Below, one piece after another: positions 27,973 through 36,200 of a stretch of DNA of 64,000 nt. Origin of the DNA: an uncultured Paenibacillaceae bacterium (GTDB lineage: Bacteria > Bacillota > Bacilli > Paenibacillales > K13); NCBI GenBank assembly GCA_913056365.1, contig CAJXLT010000001.1:558001-622000 (forward strand), written 5' to 3'. The number at the start of each line of letters is the position of its first letter. Position 1 is the first letter of the stretch. The notes beneath the pieces were generated by a model. It ran no database searches, was not told the DNA's origin, and saw nothing but the letters and a program-made list of their open reading frames with translations. Position numbers and translations under genes: made by a program.

Positions 27973-29237
27973 ACGAGGCTTGGGTTACCGGCACAGCGAT
28001 GATGACCTCCGCAGGCATTGGGAACGAAGCGGTATGGCAAGCGGTGTTGGAAGAAAAGCAGGTGATCGGAGAGCGACGGTTGAACTTGGGCGATAGTACC
28101 GACGATATGCGCTTTCCGTGCTATCCGATTGGTTCAATCGATCTCGCAAATTGGCTAACGCCGAATCAGTGTGCGCAATTAAAGCATTGGGGGGTGTACG
28201 AAGACTATGATTTCAGCTATTTGGTCGTTTCCATACTTTTGGCCTTACATGATGCTGAGCTATCGCTGGACCCCGCATCCCGAGTATCCCTCGTGGTCGG
28301 ACATGAGAACCTGGGTGTAGTCCGGCTCGTCGATCGGCTCTTACAAAAGCCGGGACTAGATTCCGCAGAAGGGTTCCGACAGTCCTTCGCAGCGTTGCAG
28401 CATCAGTTCTATCATTTGCAAACATTTCCTTACTTGTTCTACTTGTCCCATATATTCGGCATTACTGGCTTCACATATGCAGTGAACAATGCTTGTGCAT
28501 CGGGTCTATATGCTGTGGAGCTTGGCAAGCAGTTGCTTGCCAGCGGCAGCACCGACGTCGTCATCGTGGCCTGTTCAGATTATGCGCATGCTTCAGAATA
28601 CTTGTGGCTCGAAGACAAGGGAGCGATGTCGGACGGTTCTCCGCTTGCCCCGTTCGATCTTCATCGTAGCGGTTCTGTTCTAGGTGACGGTGCGGGAGCG
28701 CTCGTGCTAGAGTCACGCGTGCATGCTGAGCGAAGGGGAGCGAAGGCTCGTTGCGCGTATGCGGGTGGATGCTTCGCTCAAGAGCGCTGGCAGATGACAT
28801 TGCCAGATGTGAGCAGCCATCTGAATGCGCGCGTCATTGCAGATGCTGTCGAACGTTACGCGTCCAGTGGTGTTGACCTGCATGTGCCGCATGGCACGGG
28901 AAGTCCGTTGTGGGATTCGTATGAGGCGAGAGAAGTCCAACGGGCCTATGACAATTGTACATTGCCCCTGCCGCCTGTTACGGCGTTCAAAGGCTACACT
29001 GGTCACACACTCGGCGCGAGCAGCATGCTGGAGTCACTATTGCTGATTGAAGCAATGAAGCAGGGCGTCGTTCCGCGAACGCTTCAGTACAATACGCCAG
29101 ATCCGAAGCTGAGGCTGCCGATTGTGACAGACACAGCTGGTATGCCCATTCGCACAGCAGTGAAGTCTGTACCGGCTTACGGGGGATTTCATGCTGCATG
29201 CGTATGGAAAACGATTGGAGACAAGGAGGAATCATGA
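27969..29237 (+). CDS. Beta-ketoacyl synthase, second full-length KS
   Basis: VNNACASGLYAVELG; VPHGTGSPLWDSYEA; FKGYTGHTLGASS; ATGA overlap with upstream stop. Confidence 0.9.
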   Translation: MNEAWVTGTAMMTSAGIGNEAVWQAVLEEKQVIGERRLNLGDSTDDMRFPCYPIGSIDLANWLTPNQCAQLKHWGVYEDYDFSYLVVSILLALHDAELSLDPASRVSLVVGHENLGVVRLVDRLLQKPGLDSAEGFRQSFAALQHQFYHLQTFPYLFYLSHIFGITGFTYAVNNACASGLYAVELGKQLLASGSTDVVIVACSDYAHASEYLWLEDKGAMSDGSPLAPFDLHRSGSVLGDGAGALVLESRVHAERRGAKARCAYAGGCFAQERWQMTLPDVSSHLNARVIADAVERYASSGVDLHVPHGTGSPLWDSYEAREVQRAYDNCTLPLPPVTAFKGYTGHTLGASSMLESLLLIEAMKQGVVPRTLQYNTPDPKLRLPIVTDTAGMPIRTAVKSVPAYGGFHAACVWKTIGDKEES

Positions 29238-29980
29238 GTCAAGCACGATGGGATTTTACTGGCAAAACAGCTGTTGTCACCGGAGGATCAGGCGGCATTG
29301 GCGCAGCAATCGTCCGCTCACTTGCACAAGCTGGGGCGAAGGTCTTCTTCACGTATTCGAGCGATGTGAAGGCAGCGCAGGCACTGGAGGAGCAATACAA
29401 TCAGTCCGAAGTACGCGTGCATGCGATTCAGGCGAATTTCACATCCGAGACCGATCTGGGCAGGCTGCTTGAGCAGATGGCGGATGAGCCCATCGATTAC
29501 TTGGTGAACAATGCCGGCATGCTGCGGGACGGTCCCTTATACAAGATGCCGGATGCCGATTGGCGCGATGTGCTGCAAGTGAATTTGCACGCGCTGTTCA
29601 CGGTAACGAAGAAGCTGATTCCCGTATTAGCACCGAAGGCCGGGGCGATTGTCAATATTTCATCCGTGTCCGGTATAAGTGGTGCAGCGGGTCAGGTTAA
29701 TTACTCCACAGCGAAGGCCGGTGTCCATGGGTTTACCCGTGCGCTGGCGCGCGAGGTTGGGCCGCTCGGCGTTCGTGTGAATGCGATTGCGCCGGGATTC
29801 GTGGAGACAGATATGCTGCTGATGATTAAGCCGCAGAAGAAGCGGGAGCTGCATCGGGACATTCCGTTAAGGCGGCTTGGCAAGCCGCAGGAAATTGCTG
29901 AGACGACATTGTTCCTACTCTCGGACAGTGCCGCCTATATGACAGGATCAGTCGTTGTAGTAGACGGTGGGCTTTACTAG
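29234..29980 (+). CDS. SDR-family 3-oxoacyl-ACP reductase (FabG-like)
   Basis: TAVVTGGSGGIGAAIVRSLAQAGAKV; LVNNAGM; YSTAKAGVHGFTRALAREVGPLGVRVNAIAPGFVETDM. Confidence 0.93.
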   Translation: MSQARWDFTGKTAVVTGGSGGIGAAIVRSLAQAGAKVFFTYSSDVKAAQALEEQYNQSEVRVHAIQANFTSETDLGRLLEQMADEPIDYLVNNAGMLRDGPLYKMPDADWRDVLQVNLHALFTVTKKLIPVLAPKAGAIVNISSVSGISGAAGQVNYSTAKAGVHGFTRALAREVGPLGVRVNAIAPGFVETDMLLMIKPQKKRELHRDIPLRRLGKPQEIAETTLFLLSDSAAYMTGSVVVVDGGLY

Positions 29981-30012
29981 CAAAAGTAATGACATGACAA
30001 GGAGGGGTTCAT

Positions 30013-30276
30013 ATGACCGATATGGAGCAGGTAAAAAAACGTGTAATCGAAATTACGATCGAGGTGACGGGAGAAGGGGAATACCCAGACCAAGCGGACC
30101 TAGATACGCAACTTGCCAAGCCTCTGGAGGAGTGGGGGGTAGATTCCTTGAGTGCGCTGGAGCTTGCGGTGCATCTGGAACGCCAATTCGGCACACGGCT
30201 GGAAGAGGAAGAGCTTGCGCACATTCGTACACTTGCAGATATCGTCAACCTTGTCGATCAGAAAAGGAAGGTCTAA
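30013..30276 (+). CDS. Acyl carrier protein
   Basis: 87 aa; LEEWGVDSLSALELAVHLERQFGTRLEEEE; DSL motif. Confidence 0.92.
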   Translation: MTDMEQVKKRVIEITIEVTGEGEYPDQADLDTQLAKPLEEWGVDSLSALELAVHLERQFGTRLEEEELAHIRTLADIVNLVDQKRKV

Positions 30277-31239
30277 ATGGGGCTGCTGCGCTTGCAATGG
30301 CTACATGTGAACAAGGCCGCGTTAATCCGGCGAATTCCAGTGTTGAACCATCCGAATCCGAACCGAGCATTCGAGCAGAAATTTCAGTTGATCTTGTCGG
30401 CGTTCTTAGACGGCTACCACGCTGTGCTGTGCAGCGATCCGGACGTTCCTGCTATTAAGCAAGAGCTTGATCACCGCTACGATATCTTCTACAGAGGATT
30501 TGCCTATGAAGGGCTTGGTATGGGGCTAGGCGCCCGAACGCTGATACACCCTTCGGAGCGGCGCAATCTGGAAGCTATGTTTCGGGTGTATTCCCCGAAT
30601 TATGTGTATCAGTATTATGTAGGACTAGGCTGGTGGCTGTCTGTCCGTTACGGCTTTCACGCAGCGGGCTACCGGCGCTTCCTGAGAGATCTGGACCCAT
30701 TCCACGGACCGATCGTGTATGACGGGACCGGATTTCGAGCGGGGCTGCTGCAAGGGCTTCCCTTACCACGATTGGTAAGGAAATTCGCCCGCTTCGGCTA
30801 TGTCGGAGAGCGTGTCTGCTATCAAGGCTGGGGGCGGTCGCTGTGGTTTCAGCATGCATTTCAATTGGACAAGGTACTGCACAATTTGGAAGATATTTCG
30901 GTACCTCAGCAACAGGATGCAATTAGCGGTGTTGGACTTGCAATGGCTTACAGCTGCTTCGATGACGTACCGGGCGTCCTAGCACTTGCTGCACAGGTGC
31001 CAATTGAACTGCAAGCGGCTTATTGGCAAGGCTTGTCGTTCGGCTGGCAGGCGCGCAAGCTGCAGACCCCGCAGTTTGACGCCTATATATCCGGGTTCGT
31101 ACCGGCAGTTGCAGAGCGGGTGCTGGCTTCACAGCAAGCGGTAGAAGACGTAAGAACGAGACTCTTCGCAGAACAAGCAAGTCCGCGTTATACAGATTGG
31201 CTAGACAAGGTTCGACTACGCATGGCAGATGTGCTGTAA
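30277..31239 (+). CDS. DUF1702 family protein (conserved in enediyne cassettes)
   Basis: Motif series YRGFAYEGLGMGLG...YVGLGWWLSVRYG...YDGTGFRAGLLQG...CYQGWGRSLWFQ...ISGVGLAMAYSC...WQGLSFGWQARK. Confidence 0.78.
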   Translation: MGLLRLQWLHVNKAALIRRIPVLNHPNPNRAFEQKFQLILSAFLDGYHAVLCSDPDVPAIKQELDHRYDIFYRGFAYEGLGMGLGARTLIHPSERRNLEAMFRVYSPNYVYQYYVGLGWWLSVRYGFHAAGYRRFLRDLDPFHGPIVYDGTGFRAGLLQGLPLPRLVRKFARFGYVGERVCYQGWGRSLWFQHAFQLDKVLHNLEDISVPQQQDAISGVGLAMAYSCFDDVPGVLALAAQVPIELQAAYWQGLSFGWQARKLQTPQFDAYISGFVPAVAERVLASQQAVEDVRTRLFAEQASPRYTDWLDKVRLRMADVL

Positions 31240-31251
31240 GGGGGAGCGAAC

Positions 31252-33021
31252 ATGGGAAAGTATAAATGGATTCGAGCTGGCTTCTACGCGTTAATCGGGC
31301 TGACGGTTGTCATGGCTGGCTGCTCCTCGGACCGCGATCAGCAGCCGAATTATGGCTTCAGCTTGCAAGATGTGACAGAGGAATCCGGTATATCATTCGT
31401 GCATGAGAAGCCGGTATTCGATGAGTTGGTGGACAACATTATGCCGTGGCTCGCTTCAACGGGAGCGGGTGTATTCGTCGCTGACTACAATCAGGACGGA
31501 TGGATGGACCTGTACTTTACGAATTCCTCCATAGGCAGCCATAATGCATTGTACCGCAATAACGGGGACGGCACCTTCACAGAAGTCGGTGAAGAGTTGG
31601 GTGTGGCTGATGTGAATCAGGATGGCGTCTCGCAAACCGCGCTTTGGTTCGATTACGACAATGACGGCTTCCCGGACTTGTTCGTCGGTACGTGGAGCGA
31701 GGGAAGCAAGCTGTTCCGCAATCTGGACGGGCAAGGATTCGCAGATGTGACAGATGCATCGGGCATCGGTGAGTTGAAGGGCAATTTCGCCAAGGCCGTA
31801 ACGTTGGATTATGACCGCGACGGCTATCTAGATCTGTATTTGGGTGCTTATTTCCACGAATCGAATCAAATGTTCGATCTGACGACGACCCGCATTATGC
31901 ATGATGATTTCGAACGGGCTGTTAACGGTGGACGGAATCTTCTGCTGCGCAATGTGGAGGGCGTCTTCACCGATGTATCCGATGAGATGGGGGTCGCAGA
32001 TCGCGGATGGACGCTCGCATCCGGATCAGCCGACATCAATAACGACGGGTGGCCGGACTTGTACAATGCCAATGACTTCGGACCGGATACGCTGTATTAC
32101 AACGAGCAGGGTGAGCGGTTCGTCGAGATAGAGCAGTCTCGCGGCATCGGTGAGGATACCTTCAAAGGAATGAATGTGGACTTCGCAGACGTATTCCACG
32201 ACGGACGTTTGGCGATGTATGTGAGCAATGTAAGCAAGCCGCTGTACATTCTTGAAGGCAATCAGCTGTGGCAGGCGAACGAGCAAGGGACCTTCATCGA
32301 TCGCGCGCCGGAGCTGGATATTCATCTCGCAGATTTCTCATGGGGTGCTCGATTTATGGATATCGATAACAGCGGAGAGTTCAGCCTCGTAGTGAGTACT
32401 GGGTTTATTTCGGCAAGCAAGAAGCGCGATTATTGGTTCGATCTGGGGACACTGGCAACGACCCCCGGTACGGTAGTGGAGGATGCGAAAAACTGGATGA
32501 ATTTCGAGGATAAAAGCTTGTCCGGCTATGAGCAAAACTACTTGTTCTGGAATAACGGTTCTTCCTTCCAAAATGTTGCCGAAGCGACAGGCTTGACGTT
32601 CGACTATGACGCTCGCGGTGTAGCTGTGATCGATCTGACGAATGACGGGGTGCTGGATCTGGCCTTTGCCAATCAAGGCAATGAGGCTAAACTGTTCGCT
32701 AATACGATCGAATCGGAACGGAATTGGATCAAGCTGGAGCTGATCGGCACATGGCCGAGCAACCGAGATGCGGTCGGGGCGAGAGTGACAATAGAAGTAG
32801 ACGGTGTCTCAACCGTTATTGAGCGAGACGGGGGCAATTCCTTCGGCGCGCAAAGTGATCCGCGTATCCACTTCGGTCTCGGTACTGCGACACAGGTGGA
32901 TGTCATTACTATTCAGTGGCCGAGCGGCAGGACAGAGCAATGGACCGATGTTCCAGCCAACCAACTGCTGAAGATTGAAGAAGCGAATGTACCGATTGCG
33001 AAGGAGGACGGAGAAGCATGA
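31252..33021 (+). CDS. Lipoprotein with FG-GAP/VCBS repeats and C-terminal ASPIC/UnbV domain
   Basis: Lipobox VVMAGC; repeats DYNQDGWMDLYF, DYDNDGFPDLFVG, DYDRDGYLDLYLG, DINNDGWPDLYNA; NRDAVGARVTIEVDG...GLGTATQVDVITIQWPSGR. Confidence 0.88.
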   Translation: MGKYKWIRAGFYALIGLTVVMAGCSSDRDQQPNYGFSLQDVTEESGISFVHEKPVFDELVDNIMPWLASTGAGVFVADYNQDGWMDLYFTNSSIGSHNALYRNNGDGTFTEVGEELGVADVNQDGVSQTALWFDYDNDGFPDLFVGTWSEGSKLFRNLDGQGFADVTDASGIGELKGNFAKAVTLDYDRDGYLDLYLGAYFHESNQMFDLTTTRIMHDDFERAVNGGRNLLLRNVEGVFTDVSDEMGVADRGWTLASGSADINNDGWPDLYNANDFGPDTLYYNEQGERFVEIEQSRGIGEDTFKGMNVDFADVFHDGRLAMYVSNVSKPLYILEGNQLWQANEQGTFIDRAPELDIHLADFSWGARFMDIDNSGEFSLVVSTGFISASKKRDYWFDLGTLATTPGTVVEDAKNWMNFEDKSLSGYEQNYLFWNNGSSFQNVAEATGLTFDYDARGVAVIDLTNDGVLDLAFANQGNEAKLFANTIESERNWIKLELIGTWPSNRDAVGARVTIEVDGVSTVIERDGGNSFGAQSDPRIHFGLGTATQVDVITIQWPSGRTEQWTDVPANQLLKIEEANVPIAKEDGEA

Positions 33022-34031
33022 GCATGAGTCAACGTTGGCGAGTAGCAGTGATCGGCTGCGGGAAGATTGCCCAGATGCGGCATATTCCAGAATTGTGCGA
33101 GCATCCCGGTGTCGAGCTGGTGGCACTGTGCGATCAAGACAAGAAGCGCGCCAAGGCGCTGGCAGATCAATACCGCGTTCCACTAGTATTCTCCAGCGCG
33201 AAGGAGCTGCTCGGCTCGACCGATCTCGACGGTGCAGTTATCTGCGTGCCGAATGCGCTGCATGCAGAGGTGGCCTTGCATGCGATGCGTGCGGGCACAC
33301 ATGTGCTAGTCGAGAAGCCGATGGCGACCTCACTGAAGGACTGCCAGCGATTAGTCGAAACAGCGGAACGCACGAACAAGGTGTTACTAGTCGGTCATAA
33401 TCAGCGCCTCCATCCGGTGTACCGTAAGGTGAAGGAGATCGTGCAGGCGGGAACGCTCGGCGCAGTCCTTCAGTTCACTGCGAACTTCCAGCATGGGGGG
33501 CCTGAAGCATGGAGCGTAGACGGAGCAAGTAATTGGTTCCTGAATAGTGAGCTTGCAGGCTTCGGCGTATTAGGGGACTTGGGCGTACACAAGATTGACC
33601 TCATGCGCTGGCTGCTGGATGATGCAATCGCAGATATGCAAGCATTCACAGCACATCATCGTCATGCGGTTCAAGTAGAAGATATAGCCGTGCTGATGCT
33701 GCGCATGTCGGGCGGCTGCTTGGGTACGATCCATATAAGCTGGTGCAATCCGCTTCAAGACCATCGTATGGTGCTGTACGGAGAACATGGGAACCTGATC
33801 GCAGGAGAATCGATGACAGGCATTCGGGTGAATCTTCACTCTGGCGAATCCTTCACGGAGGAGGTTTCACTTGAGTTCCGGAAGGACAAGGGGCTGCACT
33901 CCGGTATCATCGACGAATTCATACGTGCTATGCACACAAGCAACGGACGGGATTCTGTATTAAGCGGACACGAAGCGCTTCAGACGATGGAGAAGCTGTT
34001 CATGCTGGACACACGCGGAAGGGAAGGATGA
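33018..34031 (+). CDS. Gfo/Idh/MocA-family oxidoreductase
   Basis: WRVAVIGCGKIAQMRHIPEL; AVICVPNALHAEVALHAMRAGTHVLVEKPMATS. Confidence 0.92.
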   Translation: MSMSQRWRVAVIGCGKIAQMRHIPELCEHPGVELVALCDQDKKRAKALADQYRVPLVFSSAKELLGSTDLDGAVICVPNALHAEVALHAMRAGTHVLVEKPMATSLKDCQRLVETAERTNKVLLVGHNQRLHPVYRKVKEIVQAGTLGAVLQFTANFQHGGPEAWSVDGASNWFLNSELAGFGVLGDLGVHKIDLMRWLLDDAIADMQAFTAHHRHAVQVEDIAVLMLRMSGGCLGTIHISWCNPLQDHRMVLYGEHGNLIAGESMTGIRVNLHSGESFTEEVSLEFRKDKGLHSGIIDEFIRAMHTSNGRDSVLSGHEALQTMEKLFMLDTRGREG

Positions 34032-34034
34032 TCT

Positions 34035-34307
34035 ATGAATATTGATATGAATGTGTATGACGCAACGCTCATACCTGCATTGATGTTTTTGCTATGGTTA
34101 TTGAACCTATATGGTATTCCGAGGAAAATGATCCCGTTAGCTGCACTTCCGCTAGGCATTATCACCTCGCTGCTGTTGATCGACTACAGTCCTAGAGGGG
34201 TAGTCATCGGCATCCTGCTTGCTGCGAATGCGGTAGGGTTCCACAGCGGTACGAAGAACGTAGCCGGCGCGCTTCGCCAATCGGATTCGGATAGTACGAA
34301 TTCGTAG
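34035..34307 (+). CDS. Small holin-like membrane protein
   Basis: 90 aa, hydrophobic segments; GIPRKMIPLAALPLGIITSLLLI...GVVIGILLAANAVGFHSGTKN resembles phage-holin-5-type proteins. Confidence 0.55.
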   Translation: MNIDMNVYDATLIPALMFLLWLLNLYGIPRKMIPLAALPLGIITSLLLIDYSPRGVVIGILLAANAVGFHSGTKNVAGALRQSDSDSTNS

Positions 34308-34350
34308 CCGCATGATGCCGCCCATCTATACAGCAGGGGGTCGATAACTT

Positions 34351-35385
34351 GTGCTCACCTTATTCATCAGCTCAACGATCCGAGATTTACAGGTTATTAG
34401 GCGGACATTATCGAATCAGATAGAGCAGCAGCTAGGTCACCAAGTAAAGCTGTCGGAATCGATCGCATTCGATTGGACGGGCGAAGACATTATCCAGAGT
34501 TGTCTTCGCGAGGTCGAGCATGCGGATGTCTACGTGTTGATGATCGGCAGTCAAAGCGGCATGGCGATCCCGGATCACGGCATTAGCATTACCCGGGCAG
34601 AATATCGGAAGGCGAAGGCGCTTCGCAAGCCGATCCTGGCACTTGTTATCTATGAGACATGGGTGCTGTATCGTCAGGCCTCCGATCAGCTGTCCCCTAG
34701 TATTGCCGCATTCATAGAAGAAGTTAGTCAAAATTTCGGGCGTTATTTCTTCAAGTTCTCTACTTCCGAGGAAGCCGTAGAGATTGTGCGCGCCCAGCTG
34801 TCTCACTTGCTGAAGAGCTACTTGCAGTTGAACCGTTCTGTCAGGGAGATGGAATATAGTGTCGAGAAGGAGGAGGCTGCGCAAGACTATTATCGGTTTG
34901 TGCAAGCATTGTTTCGATACGCCCAGCACGACGACCGCATCCTCTCCATTCTGGCACAAGCGCTGAAGACTGGCGACATCTTCAGTCAGGAATATGTGCC
35001 GCAGCCGATCGTCAATCTGAGCAGCGTTACTGGATCAACGCTATATATGCTGGATGAGAGCAATAAGCAACTGTTGCTGACCGGTTGCACCGGAGATGCG
35101 GACTGCAAGCCGTCCTACGAAGTGGACGACAATACGAGCTATGTGTCGATCACATACACGTGCAATCAGACGAAGCTGTTCGTGAAGGAAACGTCGTATG
35201 ATATGAAGGAAATGATTGCCTGTATTCCAATGGTCAAGCAGTATGTCTTGACCTTGCACTTCTTGGTCAAGCTCGAATACGTCTCTGAATACGATCCGCA
35301 ATTGATTATGGATCAACTCTATAATGAGAATAAAGCAATTCTGCATACTTTGCACCTATATTTGGAAAGGAGGGCTCGATCATGA
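34351..35385 (+). CDS. DUF4062-domain protein
   Basis: LTLFISSTIRDLQVIRRTL...IIQSCLREVEHADVYVLMIGSQSGMAIPDHGISITRAEYRKAKALRKPILALV. Confidence 0.78.
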   Translation: MLTLFISSTIRDLQVIRRTLSNQIEQQLGHQVKLSESIAFDWTGEDIIQSCLREVEHADVYVLMIGSQSGMAIPDHGISITRAEYRKAKALRKPILALVIYETWVLYRQASDQLSPSIAAFIEEVSQNFGRYFFKFSTSEEAVEIVRAQLSHLLKSYLQLNRSVREMEYSVEKEEAAQDYYRFVQALFRYAQHDDRILSILAQALKTGDIFSQEYVPQPIVNLSSVTGSTLYMLDESNKQLLLTGCTGDADCKPSYEVDDNTSYVSITYTCNQTKLFVKETSYDMKEMIACIPMVKQYVLTLHFLVKLEYVSEYDPQLIMDQLYNENKAILHTLHLYLERRARS

Positions 35386-35609
35386 GCAGAGAGCATAAAC
35401 CGCTCGCCACAGTGAATGCTGGAAATACTGCCGCAAGCATGCACAATCATGCAGCCGATCTAAGTCGCAGCAACATGATTCGTGCGGAAGGTGACAAGAC
35501 GATCACGTCGAATTCGGATACGTACCGCAGCGGTCCGACAACGTTGAGATCGAACGCACCAATTCGTGAAGTGGCGAGCTGTACGATCGACTATGCCAAG
35601 TATGAGTAG
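35382..35609 (+). CDS. Small 75-aa hypothetical protein translationally coupled to DUF4062 gene
   Basis: ATGA overlap with upstream stop; AGGAGGG RBS inside the upstream gene. Confidence 0.6.
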   Translation: MSREHKPLATVNAGNTAASMHNHAADLSRSNMIRAEGDKTITSNSDTYRSGPTTLRSNAPIREVASCTIDYAKYE

Positions 35610-35842
35610 AACAGATGGGAATGCACGAAAGACGGCAGTTCGATCATGACTGCCGTCCATTGACAAGTGAAGAAGCGAAGGGTGAGATTCATAGATAAGC
35701 ACACGGGGAAACGATGTAATCGATGACGTAGAAGTGCTGGAAAGTGGGAACAGTTCGTAATGGACATACATAGAGAAGAACACTGCTTTATAAACTTGAA
35801 GTGTGTGCTAAGGATACTACCTATATAAAATTAGGGACTGTT

Positions 35843-35856
35843 AGAAAACGTTTTCT
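35843..35856. promoter_or_regulatory. Palindromic operator-like site AGAAAACGTTTTCT
   Basis: Perfect 14-bp palindrome, first of two upstream of the cellulase. Confidence 0.6.
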
Positions 35857-36071
35857 GTAACTACAATCAGGATTGGGACAAACTTGTTCAGTAGAGTACA
35901 GGAAAGAATGCAATAGGAATTCGGAGCAATGAGCGATAAGTCGAGCATAGGCAAGGAAAGGAGGGGCACGGCCGCATATGTTCCACTAGCTGCGACTGCA
36001 TGGAGCCAACCTGCTAGCTGCACATGAGGCATACAATGTGCGAGGCTGGAAGGAAAAACGCGCCTTTATAG

Positions 36072-36085
36072 AGAAAACGTTTTCT
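36072..36085. promoter_or_regulatory. Palindromic operator-like site AGAAAACGTTTTCT
   Basis: Second identical 14-bp palindrome, ~115 bp before the GH6 start. Confidence 0.6.
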
Positions 36086-36200
36086 ATAATCACTTCTTGT
36101 TAGTCCGCTATGTCCTATATTCCGATAACTGTACTTCATCCACTGCTGTATACAAGTGTATGCCCAATTTTCTCACACGTATTGAAAGGAGCATGAACTT

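Noticed and set aside
25936-33021. Complete enediyne biosynthetic cassette
   Set aside because: No iterative type I enediyne PKS with KS-AT-ACP-KR-DH and no clear UnbU-type membrane protein; only the DUF1702 and UnbV-type genes are present.
34351-35609. Complete anti-phage defence island
   Set aside because: DUF4062 alone is not sufficient; no NTPase, nuclease or other defence effector is recognisable nearby.
35382-35609. RiPP precursor peptide
   Set aside because: No radical SAM, YcaO, lanthionine synthetase or similar maturase adjacent, and a single Cys; kept only as a coupled hypothetical ORF.
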